DNA from: Allokutzneria multivorans | GTDB taxonomy: Bacteria; Actinomycetota; Actinomycetes; Mycobacteriales; Pseudonocardiaceae | Length of the DNA stretch: 64,000 nucleotides | Direction: 5' to 3' | NCBI RefSeq assembly: GCF_039537405.1 | Contig: NZ_BAABAL010000019.1 | Coordinates: forward strand, 744,001 to 808,000 | In this document: positions 1-7,484 of the stretch, piece after piece | How the letters are laid out: each line of letters begins with the position of its first letter | How positions within the stretch are numbered: the stretch's first letter is position 1 | Translations under genes and position numbers: made by a program | The notes under the pieces: generated by a model | What the model was told of the DNA's origin: nothing | The model's input: only the letters and a program-made list of their open reading frames with translations | The model's database searches: none

Positions 1-342
1 CGGGGTGTCGGAGAGCTGGGCGAGCACGAGGGCCGTGTTCGCGGAGTCGTCCCCGTGACCGCCCGCCCAGCGCGCGGAGAGCACTCCGGGCATGCCGTTG
101 AGGGCGTCGATCGCGATCCCGGAGTCGTCGGCGATCGCGGGCAGGCCGGTCGCCGCGACCGCGTCCCGCGCCTTGGCCAGCGCGTTCTCCTCGAAGGTCG
201 CGCCGGTCTCCGGGGCCTCCGGGAAGGGGTCGACGTCGTCGAGGCCGACGATCTCCACCCCGCGCACGCCCTCCGCCTCCAGGATGCGGCGCAGCTCGCC
301 GAGCTTCTTGGCGTTGCGCGAGGCGAGCAGGACGCGGGTCAT
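1..342 (-). CDS. rdgB: RdgB/HAM1 non-canonical purine NTP pyrophosphatase (3' end cut by window)
   Basis: This is the N-terminal 114 residues of a house-cleaning nucleotide pyrophosphatase, which hydrolyses dITP, XTP and similar nucleotides to monophosphates in the cytosol. The family start is clear: MTRVLLASRNAKKLGEL matches the nucleotide-binding (S/T)xNxxK motif, followed by the conserved GATFEENALAKA segment and the DDSGI motif that supplies the metal/catalytic Asp. Its ATG overlaps the rph stop by four bases (ATGA), so the two are translationally coupled. It is the last visible gene of the leftward murI-MBL-rph-rdgB series, in the same order as Rv1338-Rv1341 of M. tuberculosis. The C-terminus lies outside the window. 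Confidence 0.95.
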   Translation of the reverse strand, partial: MTRVLLASRNAKKLGELRRILEAEGVRGVEIVGLDDVDPFPEAPETGATFEENALAKARDAVAATGLPAIADDSGIAIDALNGMPGVLSARWAGGHGDDSANTALVLAQLSDTP

Positions 343-1097
343 GCCTTCGGCCCGGTCGGCAGCTCGCCCGGGTACGGCGCCGCGAGCGCCTCGGCCTGCA
401 GCCGGGACAGCTCCGCGCAGCCCGCGAGCGCCACGTCGATCATGCGGTCCAGCGTGGACCTGGCGAAGGTCGCGCCCTCGCCGGTGCCCTGCACCTCGAC
501 CAGGGTGCCCGCGTCGGTGGCGACCACGTTCATGTCGACCTCGGCGCGCGAGTCCTCCTCGTACGGCAGGTCCAGACGCACCCTGCCGTCCACGACGCCC
601 ACGCTGACCGCCGCGATCGAGCAGGACAGCGGCTTCGGGTCGGCGAGCTTGCCCGCCGCGCCCAGCCAGGTGATCGCGTCGGCCAGCGCCACGTAGGCGC
701 CGGTGATCGCCGCGGTCCGGGTACCGCCGTCGGCCTGGATCACGTCGCAGTCGATCGCGATGGTGTTCTCACCGAGCGCCGACAGGTCGATGCACGCCCG
801 CAACGAGCGGCCGATCAGCCTGCTGATCTCGTGGGTGCGCCCGCCGACGCGGCCCTTGACGGACTCGCGGTCGCTGCGGGTGTGCGTCGCGGAGGGCAGC
901 ATCGCGTACTCGGCGGTGACCCAGCCCTTGCCCGAGCCCGCACGCCACCGCGGCACACCGTCCTGCGCGCTCGCCGCGCACAACACCTTGGTCTTGCCGA
1001 ACTCCACGAGCACTGAACCCGCTGGCCACTCCTGGAAGCCCCGGGTGATGCGGATGTCGCGGAGTGCCTCATCGTTCCTGCCGTCGCTACGCGCCAC
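339..1097 (-). CDS. rph: RNase PH, tRNA 3'-end phosphorolytic exoribonuclease
   Basis: About 252 residues, the normal length for RNase PH, which trims nucleotides from tRNA 3' ends using phosphate as a hexameric ring. Diagnostic family sequence is present: DGR near the N-terminus, ITRGF, the substrate-binding motif GGRTHEISRLIGRSLR, the DCDVIQADGGTRTA active-site block and the C-terminal EVQGTGE. Two in-frame GTGs compete, at 1103 and 1097. I prefer 1097 (VARSDGR) because it matches the family N-terminus and because a TAATCT -10-like hexamer at 1104-1109 would place the transcript start at that codon, making it leaderless. It overlaps rdgB by four bases. Confidence 0.96.
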   Translation of the reverse strand: MARSDGRNDEALRDIRITRGFQEWPAGSVLVEFGKTKVLCAASAQDGVPRWRAGSGKGWVTAEYAMLPSATHTRSDRESVKGRVGGRTHEISRLIGRSLRACIDLSALGENTIAIDCDVIQADGGTRTAAITGAYVALADAITWLGAAGKLADPKPLSCSIAAVSVGVVDGRVRLDLPYEEDSRAEVDMNVVATDAGTLVEVQGTGEGATFARSTLDRMIDVALAGCAELSRLQAEALAAPYPGELPTGPKA

Positions 1098-1170
1098 CCG
1101 CACAGATTAGGCGTTCACCAGATCGGCTTGTCGTTGAACCACCCCGAGCCGGGCCGCGTTGAATACCTAC

Positions 1171-1686
1171 ATGGTGCTCGCACAGGACTTGACCACGATC
1201 GACGGACTGCCTCTGCACCCGCTCGTCGTGCATGCCGTCGTGGTGCTGCTCCCCCTGGCCGCGGTCAGCGCGATCCTCATCGCGCTGCGCCCGGCGTGGC
1301 GCCGCCGCTTCGGCTGGCCGGTGCTCGCGGTGACCGTGCTCGGCGCCGCCTCCGTCCCTGTGGCCGCGTTCAGCGGTGACCAGCTCAACGTGGCATTGGG
1401 CGGTGGGAACCCGGTCATCGCCGAGCACTCCGCACGCGCGTCGGTGCTGCTGCCTATCGCGATCGGCTTCGCCGTGGCCGTTCTCGTGCTCGTCTTGGCC
1501 GGACGCGTAGCTGACCGCGAAGCCGACCCCACGGACTCGCGTGCGCGAGTGTGGCGCCTTATAAGCGTCGCGGCAGCCGTACTCACCGTTGTGCTCGCCG
1601 TGGGCACCACGGTGCAGGTGGTGCGCACGGGGCACTCGGGCTCATCGGCGGTGTGGGACGGCCGCGTGCCGACGAATGGCGGCTGA
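1171..1686 (+). CDS. DUF2231-type four-helix membrane protein
   Basis: About 171 residues with four hydrophobic spans and the family signature LPLHPLVVHAVVVLLPLA near the N-terminus, typical of DUF2231 membrane proteins of unknown function. A second conserved segment (AEHSARAS) follows the second span, as in relatives that may bind heme or metal at the paired histidines; that role is an inference. I chose ATG 1171; an in-frame TTG at 1159 would add four residues. It is the only rightward gene inside this leftward block, and its last 45 bases overlap the 3' end of the convergent MBL gene, so neither gene has room for a terminator between them. Confidence 0.8.
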   Translation: MVLAQDLTTIDGLPLHPLVVHAVVVLLPLAAVSAILIALRPAWRRRFGWPVLAVTVLGAASVPVAAFSGDQLNVALGGGNPVIAEHSARASVLLPIAIGFAVAVLVLVLAGRVADREADPTDSRARVWRLISVAAAVLTVVLAVGTTVQVVRTGHSGSSAVWDGRVPTNGG

Positions 1687-2469
1687 GCCGTTCTGCGGAC
1701 CGATCGGATAAGTGACGCCTTGTTCAGCGAGCTGGATAGGCCCCGCGAACACCGCGCGGGCCTCAGCGAGCATTAGGCGGCGATCGGTCCACGGTGGCAC
1801 GTGGGTGAGCAGTAGCTGACGGACGCCCGCGGTCCTGGCTAGCTCTCCCGCCTCCCTGCCGGACATGTGCACGTCCACCGGGTTCGCGGGACTGTGCGGC
1901 CACGACGCCTCGGACAGCAACAGGCTCGCACCTTGGGCCAGTCGAGCCAACGCGTCACACGGCCCACTGTCACCGGTGTAGACGAGATGCTGTCCGGCGT
2001 GCGAAACGCGAAACCCGAATGCCGTGCACGGATGCGCCACGCGCGCGGCGGTCACCTCAAACGGTCCTATGTGGACGGTTCCCTCGGTGAGCGAGTGAAA
2101 CTCGTACACGTCTGAAAGATCAGCCAGCACGCGCTCTTCCTCGTTCGGCGCGTACGCGGCCGCGAGGCGGGTCGGCGCCTCCTCGGGCGCGAACACCGGC
2201 AGTCGTTGCTCTCGCGGATCGTACGGCGGCGCCGGGTGGTAGCGGCGGAGCACCGTCAGCGCCGAGAAATCAGCGCAGTGGTCGGGGTGCAAATGTGAAA
2301 GCACCACGGCATCGACCGAGAACGGGTCACACCGCGACTGGAGCGCGCCGAGTGCTCCGTTGCCCAGATCGATGAGCAGACGAAACCCTTCCGCCTCAAC
2401 GAGATAGCCGGAAGCGGGGGCGTTGGGACCCGGAAGGCTGCCCGAGCAGCCGAGGATGGTCAGCAGCAC
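1642..2469 (-). CDS. MBL-fold hydrolase, Rv1339-like class II cAMP phosphodiesterase
   Basis: A 275-residue metallo-beta-lactamase-fold protein. The metal-binding motif SHLHPDHC (HxHxDH) is near residue 60, with later ligands in AHPCTAFGFR, TGDSGP and THVPP, the order expected for RNase Z/class II cyclic-nucleotide phosphodiesterase relatives. It lies between murI and rph, exactly where M. tuberculosis has Rv1339, which is reported to degrade cAMP. I infer the same role here from synteny and fold. The GTG start at 2469 begins directly with the first beta strand (LLTILGCSGS). The final 20 or so residues are low in conserved features and overlap the convergent DUF2231 gene. Confidence 0.82.
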   Translation of the reverse strand: MLLTILGCSGSLPGPNAPASGYLVEAEGFRLLIDLGNGALGALQSRCDPFSVDAVVLSHLHPDHCADFSALTVLRRYHPAPPYDPREQRLPVFAPEEAPTRLAAAYAPNEEERVLADLSDVYEFHSLTEGTVHIGPFEVTAARVAHPCTAFGFRVSHAGQHLVYTGDSGPCDALARLAQGASLLLSEASWPHSPANPVDVHMSGREAGELARTAGVRQLLLTHVPPWTDRRLMLAEARAVFAGPIQLAEQGVTYPIGPQNGSAAIRRHAAVPHRR

Positions 2470-2517
2470 TCGTCGAGAGTGGCACGGCCTGGCTCGCGCG
2501 CCCAGAGGTCGTTCCGG

Positions 2518-3342
2518 TCAACCGGTGCTCGGCGCCGGTAGCAGTCCGTCACCCGAGCCGGTCACCGTGCCGAGCACCGGCCCGAGGAAGCGGTGCGCCA
2601 GCTTGGTGAACGGCTGCGGCGGCCCCGTCGCGACGAACTCGTGGTGCGGCGGCTCTTCACCGGGCTCGGCAAGCAGGTCCTCGTTGGTGAGCACGCGCAG
2701 GACGTCCTTCGCGGTCTCCTCCGCGCTGGAAACGAGCGTCACCGAGTCGCCCATGACGAGCTGGATCACCCCGGTCAGCATCGGGTAATGCGTGCAGCCG
2801 AGCACGACGGTGTCGACCTCCGCGCGCTGCAACGGTTCCAGGTAGCTCTGTGCCAGCCCGAGAATCTGTCTGCCCGAGGTGACACCGCGCTCCACGAAGT
2901 CCGCGAAACGCGGACAAGCCACGCTGGTGACGCTTGTGCCCGGAGAGACCGCGAAAGCGTCCTCATAAGCACGAGAAGTCACCGTGGCGCGCGTACCGAT
3001 CACTCCGATGCGTCCGCTGCGACTGGTCGCCACGGCGCGCCTCGCCGCAGGCAGCACGACCTCCACCACCGGCACGTCGTAGCGCTCGCGCGCATCGCGC
3101 AGGCACGCGGCCGACGCGGAGTTGCACGCGATCACGAGTGCCTTCACCCCACTGGCCACCAGGCGGTCCGCGACGCCGAGCGCGTGCTCCCTGACCTTCG
3201 CGATGGGCAGCGGGCCGTAAGGGGAGTTCGCTGTGTCGCCGACGTAGCGCAGCCGCTCGGCGGGCAACTGGTCGAGGATGGCGCGGGCGACGGTCAGACC
3301 GCCGACCCCGGAGTCGAGGATTCCGATCGGCGCGCTGCTCAC
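2518..3342 (-). CDS. murI: Glutamate racemase
   Basis: Glutamate racemase makes D-glutamate for peptidoglycan. The protein has 274 residues, the family norm. The N-terminus carries the IGILDSGVGGLTVAR substrate-binding motif, and both catalytic cysteines are present in their usual settings, ACNSAS near residue 75 and GCTHYP near residue 185. YVGDTANSPYG is also typical. The C-terminal 30 residues extend a little past the usual end and look disordered. Its ATG overlaps the stop of the upstream rhomboid gene (ATGA), so it is probably cotranslated with it. The rhomboid-murI-Rv1339-rph-rdgB order is the conserved actinobacterial one. Confidence 0.97.
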   Translation of the reverse strand: MSSAPIGILDSGVGGLTVARAILDQLPAERLRYVGDTANSPYGPLPIAKVREHALGVADRLVASGVKALVIACNSASAACLRDARERYDVPVVEVVLPAARRAVATSRSGRIGVIGTRATVTSRAYEDAFAVSPGTSVTSVACPRFADFVERGVTSGRQILGLAQSYLEPLQRAEVDTVVLGCTHYPMLTGVIQLVMGDSVTLVSSAEETAKDVLRVLTNEDLLAEPGEEPPHHEFVATGPPQPFTKLAHRFLGPVLGTVTGSGDGLLPAPSTG

Positions 3343-3986
3343 ACCCCGAGGTTACCGGGGAGTTCGGGTGTGCTCGCCCGCTGTCGCCCCGACTTCGCCA
3401 CCAGCCACGCGGCGAGCACGCCGCCGATCGCGCCGAAGAGGTGGCCCTGCCAGGAGATCCCCGGCTGGCCCGGCAGGATGCCCCACAGCGCGCTGCCGTA
3501 GAGGAAGAACAGCACCACGGCGAGGCCGATCTGCAGGAAGCGCCGGGTGAGGAACCCGCGCAGCAGCAGGAAGGTCAGCCAGCCGAAGATCAGGATCGAC
3601 GCTCCTGCGTGGATCGTGCCCGCGGGCGCGGTCAGCCAGACGCCGAGGCCACCGACCACCCAGATGGACGCGGTCACCGCGACGAACTGGCCGATGCCGC
3701 CCGCCATGGTCAGGAATCCGAGCACCAGCACGGGAATCGTGTTGGCCGCGAGGTGGTCCCAGCCGAAGTGCAGCGCCGGGGCCCAGATCACGCCGGTCAG
3801 CCCGGACAGCTCGCGCGGGGTGATCCCGCCCGCGTCCAGCGCGCCGTTGGTGATCACGTCGATCAGTTCGATGAGGTACAGGGCGGCCACGAAGCCGACG
3901 ATCGCGAGGGCCGCCTGCTTCGGCTTCGCCGGCAGCACGCGCGCGTCGGCACGGGGCGTCGGGGTCGTTCCAGGAACCGGCTGCAC
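3339..3986 (-). CDS. Rhomboid-family intramembrane serine protease (Rv1337-like)
   Basis: A 215-residue polytopic protein with about six hydrophobic spans. It has the rhomboid signature HFGWDHLAANTIP after the second span. The nucleophile is the Ser of GASILIFGW (GxS), and the partner His lies in the last span in SWQGHLFGAIGG, giving an intact Ser-His dyad. Rhomboids cleave single-pass membrane substrates within the bilayer. This is the positional counterpart of Rv1337 in M. tuberculosis, between cysM and murI. It overlaps murI by four bases. Substrates cannot be deduced from the sequence. Confidence 0.9.
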   Translation of the reverse strand: MQPVPGTTPTPRADARVLPAKPKQAALAIVGFVAALYLIELIDVITNGALDAGGITPRELSGLTGVIWAPALHFGWDHLAANTIPVLVLGFLTMAGGIGQFVAVTASIWVVGGLGVWLTAPAGTIHAGASILIFGWLTFLLLRGFLTRRFLQIGLAVVLFFLYGSALWGILPGQPGISWQGHLFGAIGGVLAAWLVAKSGRQRASTPELPGNLGV

Positions 3987-4021
3987 CCTTTCGAGGCTAC
4001 GTCAGCGCCCTGGCTCGGACA

Positions 4022-4627
4022 TCAGGGGCGAACCCTGATTCCCTCGCTGGTGACCAGCCACGACGCGCCGCACGCGGCAGCCGCGGCGATCGCGTGCGCG
4101 GCGATGCCCGACATCGACGCGTGGGTCACGAAGAACAGCGTCAGCGCGAAGAGCAGGAACAGCCACGTGGCGGTGGTCCCACCGTCCTTGTCGGTCCCGA
4201 AGGCCTTGCGCGCGGCCAGCACACCGAGCCACCCGGCGACCACGACGTACGGGCCGGTGTAGCCGACGTGCGAGGCGTTCATCCACAGCGCGAGGCCACC
4301 GACCACCCAGCCTGCCGCGGTGATCACGGCGACGTGGCGCACGCCGAGGTGCCGCAGCGCCAGGTAGCCGATCGGCACCGTCCACGCGAGCGCGACGACG
4401 AGCGAGCCCAGCCCGCTGGTCATCAACGGCGCCCACAGCACCGCGAAGAAGCCGAACGGGCTGTCGTGCGAGATGCCCGGCAACCACAGCACCGGGGACA
4501 GCACGGACTGCACGACGGAGACCCCGAAGAGCACCGCCGCCACGCCGAGCATGATCCGGCCGGCGGCCTGCTCGGAGACGGCGTTGCCCCGCTGGCTGAC
4601 CTGGTGGAGCGGCGTGGAGGCGAACAT
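4022..4627 (-). CDS. Rhomboid-like membrane protein lacking the catalytic serine
   Basis: About 201 residues and six hydrophobic spans, lying 35 bp upstream of the active rhomboid and clearly a diverged paralogue: span order, the GWxxGGLALW segment and the last-span His (SGIAAHAIAA) correspond. Where the active protein has the GxS nucleophile motif, this one reads GYTGPY, so the catalytic serine is gone. It is probably a pseudoprotease, as in iRhom-type proteins elsewhere; function unknown. I chose ATG 4627 (MFASTPLH); an upstream ATG at 4663 adds 12 unconvincing residues. A TAGCGT hexamer just upstream suggests a leaderless transcript. Confidence 0.7.
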   Translation of the reverse strand: MFASTPLHQVSQRGNAVSEQAAGRIMLGVAAVLFGVSVVQSVLSPVLWLPGISHDSPFGFFAVLWAPLMTSGLGSLVVALAWTVPIGYLALRHLGVRHVAVITAAGWVVGGLALWMNASHVGYTGPYVVVAGWLGVLAARKAFGTDKDGGTTATWLFLLFALTLFFVTHASMSGIAAHAIAAAAACGASWLVTSEGIRVRP

Positions 4628-4680
4628 GAGGGGAACGCTAGGTCCGCCGTGGTCCCGGCACATCAGGGGTGACCCGGATT

Positions 4681-4710
4681 CACGTCTCAGGGGCTCACGT
4701 CTCAGGGGCT
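4681..4710. repeat. Perfect 15-bp tandem duplication
   Basis: The 15-mer CACGTCTCAGGGGCT occurs twice in immediate succession in the divergent gap between the rhomboid-like gene and the SMP-30 gene, ending 11 bp before the GTG of the latter. Related CATCAGGGG strings occur at 4661 and about 4020. It could be a small slippage duplication or a doubled regulator site; no promoter hexamers are obvious. Confidence 0.6.
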
Positions 4711-4721
4711 AAGGTCTGCTG

Positions 4722-5564
4722 GTGATCGCTGAGGTGGCGCTGAAGGCCGAAGCCGAGCTGGGCGAGGGGCCGACGTGGGACATCACCACGGGCACGTTGC
4801 TGTGGGTGGACGTGCTCCGCAAGGAGGTCCACCGGTTCCACCCCGGGCGCGGCACCGACGACTCGATGGTGATGGGCCAGCACGTCGGCGCTGCCAAACC
4901 GCGCACGCGGGGCGGTCTCGTACTGAACCTCCGCGACGGGATCGCGTTGTGGGACAGGGACGACAGCAAGCACTGGCTCGTCTACTGGGCACGTGACGGC
5001 GTACGCGGCAACGACGCCGCCGTGGACCCCGCCGGGCGGTTGTGGGCCGGAACGATGCGCTACGACGAAGCGCAGGGCGGCGGTTGGCTCGCGCGCGTGG
5101 AAGCGGACGGCGCGGCCAAGGTCGTGCTTGACGACGTGACCGTCAGCAACGGGATCGGTTGGAGCCCCGACAGCTCGCTCATGTACTACGTGGACACACC
5201 GACGCGCCGTATCGACGTGTTCGACTACGACCGCGAATCTGGCGACGCGGTCAACAGACGACCACTCTGCACAGTGGACGGTGACGGCATGCCGGACGGA
5301 CTGTGCGTGGACGCCGACGGATGCGTTTGGGTGGCACTGTGGGACGGCGCCGCCGTGCGTCGCTACACGCCTGACGGTCGCCTGGACCGCGAACTGGCGC
5401 TGCCGGTGTCACGTCCCACCGCGTGCTGTTTCGGCGGCGACGGCTTCACGGACCTCTACGTCACGTCGGCGCGCACCGGTCTCCCAGAAGAGGCGCACGC
5501 GGGCTCCGTGTTCGTTTTCCCCAACGTGGGCCAGGGAGTGCCCACGCCGCTCTTTACAGGCTGA
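4722..5564 (+). CDS. SMP-30/gluconolactonase/LRE family protein
   Basis: A 280-residue six-bladed beta-propeller of the regucalcin/gluconolactonase family; members hydrolyse sugar lactones using one divalent metal. Expected metal ligands are all visible: the Glu of GEGPTW near residue 14, the Asn of RGNDAAVD, the Asn of VSNGIGW and the Asp of MPDGLCVD, plus the family strings GRLWAGTM and DGAAVRRY. The GTG start at 4722 places GEGP at the normal distance. It stands alone and convergent to cysM, which is not the M. tuberculosis arrangement, so it was probably inserted into the conserved block. The physiological lactone is unknown. Confidence 0.88.
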   Translation: MIAEVALKAEAELGEGPTWDITTGTLLWVDVLRKEVHRFHPGRGTDDSMVMGQHVGAAKPRTRGGLVLNLRDGIALWDRDDSKHWLVYWARDGVRGNDAAVDPAGRLWAGTMRYDEAQGGGWLARVEADGAAKVVLDDVTVSNGIGWSPDSSLMYYVDTPTRRIDVFDYDRESGDAVNRRPLCTVDGDGMPDGLCVDADGCVWVALWDGAAVRRYTPDGRLDRELALPVSRPTACCFGGDGFTDLYVTSARTGLPEEAHAGSVFVFPNVGQGVPTPLFTG

Positions 5565-5580
5565 CTGCTTCACGGGCTGC

Positions 5581-6531
5581 TTAGGCCCAGAGGTGTCCAT
5601 CGATGCGCGCGGCGGCCTCTTCAAGGGTGCCGGAGTAAGCGCCGGTGGACAGGTACTTCCACCCCGCGTCCGCGACCACGAACGCGATGTCGGCGGTCTC
5701 GCCCGCTCCCACGGCCTTCTCCGCGACCGCGAGAGCCGCGTGCAGCACCGCGCCGGTGGAGATGCCCGCGAAGATGCCTTCCTGCTCCAGCAACTGACGG
5801 GTGCGGCGGAGCGCGTCGAGCGAGCCGACGGAGTAGCGCCCGGTCAGCACCTCGGGGTCGTACAGCTCTGGCACGAAGCCCTCGTCGAGGTTGCGCAGAC
5901 CGTAGACCAGCTCCCCGTAGCGGGGTTCGGCCGCGACGATCTGCACGTCCTCCTTGTGCTGCCGCAGGTACCGGCCCACACCGACGAGCGTGCCCGTGGT
6001 GCCGAGCCCGCCGACGAAGTGGGTCAACGTCGGCAGGTCGCGCAGCAGCTCCGGCCCGGTGCCCCGGTAGTGCGCCTCCGCGTTGGCGGGGTTGCCGTAC
6101 TGGTAGAGCATGATCCAGTCCGGGTTCTCGGCGGAGATCTTCTTCGCCGTGGCCACCGCCTGGTTCGAGCCACCCGCCGCGGGCGAGGTGATGATCCTGG
6201 CGCCGTAGGCCAGCAGCAGCTGCCGCCGCTCCACCGAGGTGTTCTCCGGCATCACGCAGACCAACGCGTAGCCCTTGAGCTTGGCCGCCATGGCGAGCGC
6301 GATGCCGGTGTTGCCCGACGTGGGCTCCAGGATCGTGCAGCCGGGGCGCAGCCGCCCGTCCCGCTCCGCCGCCTCGATCATGGCCAGCGCGGGGCGGTCC
6401 TTGATCGAGCCGGTCGGGTTGCGGTCCTCCAACTTGGCCCACAGGCGCACGTCCGCGCTCGGCGACAGTCGCGGCAGCCCGATCAGCGGCGTGTCCCCGA
6501 GCGCGTCGAGCAGCGAGTCGTACCTGGCCAT
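5581..6531 (-). CDS. cysM: CysO-dependent cysteine synthase (O-phosphoserine sulfhydrylase type)
   Basis: A 316-residue fold-type II PLP enzyme that joins O-phosphoserine to the sulfide of thiocarboxylated CysO. The PLP lysine is in NPTGSIKDRPA, followed by the substrate loop TSGNTG and the phosphate-binding GGLGTTGT; the C-terminal segment after GISTGAVL matches the mycobacterial CysM type. The start is ATG 6531 (MARYDSLLDALGDTPLIGL), four bases downstream of the cysO stop; a longer in-frame start overlapping cysO is not credible. Together with cysO and mec it forms the cysteine-synthesis cassette, probably one transcript. Confidence 0.95.
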   Translation of the reverse strand: MARYDSLLDALGDTPLIGLPRLSPSADVRLWAKLEDRNPTGSIKDRPALAMIEAAERDGRLRPGCTILEPTSGNTGIALAMAAKLKGYALVCVMPENTSVERRQLLLAYGARIITSPAAGGSNQAVATAKKISAENPDWIMLYQYGNPANAEAHYRGTGPELLRDLPTLTHFVGGLGTTGTLVGVGRYLRQHKEDVQIVAAEPRYGELVYGLRNLDEGFVPELYDPEVLTGRYSVGSLDALRRTRQLLEQEGIFAGISTGAVLHAALAVAEKAVGAGETADIAFVVADAGWKYLSTGAYSGTLEEAAARIDGHLWA

Positions 6532-6535
6532 CCGC

Positions 6536-6814
6536 TTAGCGCGCGCCGCCGGCGACGGCCGGGAGGATGGTGACGTTGTCGCCGTCCTTGACCGCGGCCT
6601 CAAGGCCCCCGGCGAAGCGCACGTCCTCGTCGTTGACGTAGACGTTGATGAAGCGGTGCAGCGAACCGTCCTTGACCAGACGGGTCTTCAGGCCACCGTG
6701 GCGGCTCTCCAGGTCGTCGATGATCTCGGCGAGCGTGACGCCGGACGCCTCGACCGTCTTCTCGCCACCGGTGTGCGTGCGCAGGATGGTGGGGACGGAA
6801 ACGGTGACGGCCAT
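6536..6814 (-). CDS. cysO: CysO ubiquitin-like sulfur carrier with a blocked diglycine end
   Basis: A 92-residue ThiS/MoaD/ubiquitin-fold protein that carries sulfur as a C-terminal thiocarboxylate to CysM. The core motif NVYVNDEDVRFAGGL and the end VTILPAVAGG match mycobacterial CysO. The reading frame does not stop after GlyGly: it encodes two more residues (GGAR, then TAA at 6536). The diglycine must be exposed before activation, plausibly by the JAMM peptidase Mec encoded just upstream, as reported for the quinolobactin pair QbsD/QbsE. A good ribosome site (GGAGGAA, six bases before ATG) supports the start. Confidence 0.95.
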   Translation of the reverse strand: MAVTVSVPTILRTHTGGEKTVEASGVTLAEIIDDLESRHGGLKTRLVKDGSLHRFINVYVNDEDVRFAGGLEAAVKDGDNVTILPAVAGGAR

Positions 6815-6896
6815 GGTGGATTCCTCCAGTCAGCGAACGGACTTCAACACCTGAACCCGCGCGCGAGCCGGGATGTTCCCCGAGGGCGCGGTGGTC

Positions 6897-7373
6897 TCAG
6901 CGACAGTCGGGGACGTCGTCGGGGCCCGTGTTGGAGAGCATGAAGCGCTCGATGGACGCGTCGTAGGCGTCCACGATCTCCACCGGCTCCTCGGTCACCG
7001 CGCCGTCGACGATGCGGTATGAGCGGAACTCGTGCTCCTGCGGGTCACGGGTGGAGACGAGCACGTAGTGCGCTCCGGGCTCCGCGGCGATGTTCACGTC
7101 GGTGCGCGACGGGTAGGCCTCGGTCGCGGTGTGCGAGTGGTAGATGACCACCGGCACCTCGTCGTTGGCCTCCAGTTCGCGGTGCAGGCGCAGCTGCTCC
7201 ATCGAGTCGAACTGGTAGAAGGTCGGCGAGCGCGCCGCGTTGGTCATCGGGATGAACCGCTCGGGCCGGTCGGAGCCCTCAGGACCGGCGAGGACGCCGC
7301 ACGCCTCGTCGGGGTGGTCCTCGCGGGCGTGCGCGACCATCGCGTCCACGAGGTCACGTCGGATCACCAGCAC
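6897..7373 (-). CDS. mec: Mec, JAMM-family metallopeptidase acting on CysO
   Basis: A 158-residue MPN/JAMM zinc peptidase. The full motif is present: Glu in DEACGVLAG near residue 23, then YHSHTATEAYPSRTD (HxH-x10-D with the conserved Ser). In M. tuberculosis, Mec cleaves the cysteine adduct from CysO. Here it could also trim the two residues after the CysO diglycine (inference). The GTG start at 7373 lies six bases past a TAGGAT -10 hexamer, which suggests a leaderless mRNA starting at mec and running through cysO and cysM. The gap to cysO is 82 bp. Confidence 0.93.
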   Translation of the reverse strand: MLVIRRDLVDAMVAHAREDHPDEACGVLAGPEGSDRPERFIPMTNAARSPTFYQFDSMEQLRLHRELEANDEVPVVIYHSHTATEAYPSRTDVNIAAEPGAHYVLVSTRDPQEHEFRSYRIVDGAVTEEPVEIVDAYDASIERFMLSNTGPDDVPDCR

Positions 7374-7379
7374 GCGGCC

Positions 7380-7408
7380 ATCCTACGGGGACGAGAAAGA
7401 CCGTCCCA
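7380..7408 (-). promoter_or_regulatory. Probable promoter of mec-cysO-cysM
   Basis: On the minus strand, TGGGAC (7403-7408) and TAGGAT (7380-7385) are separated by 17 bp. The -10 element ends six bases before the GTG of mec, so transcription would begin at or next to the start codon. The -35 matches the sigma-70-type consensus poorly, so the call rests mainly on the -10 element and its spacing. Confidence 0.45.
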
Positions 7409-7484
7409 GAATGTGAGCCCGGCAGGCACTGGTCAGCGCCGGGCGCGCGCTGCGGGTCCCGTTCGCTGAGAACCCGCTCCGGCC

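Noticed and set aside
5281..6573. A 430-residue open frame on the plus strand opposite cysM
   Set aside because: It is rich in Arg, Gly, Val and His with no domain, and the opposite strand encodes a textbook CysM. Long open antisense frames are expected at this GC content.
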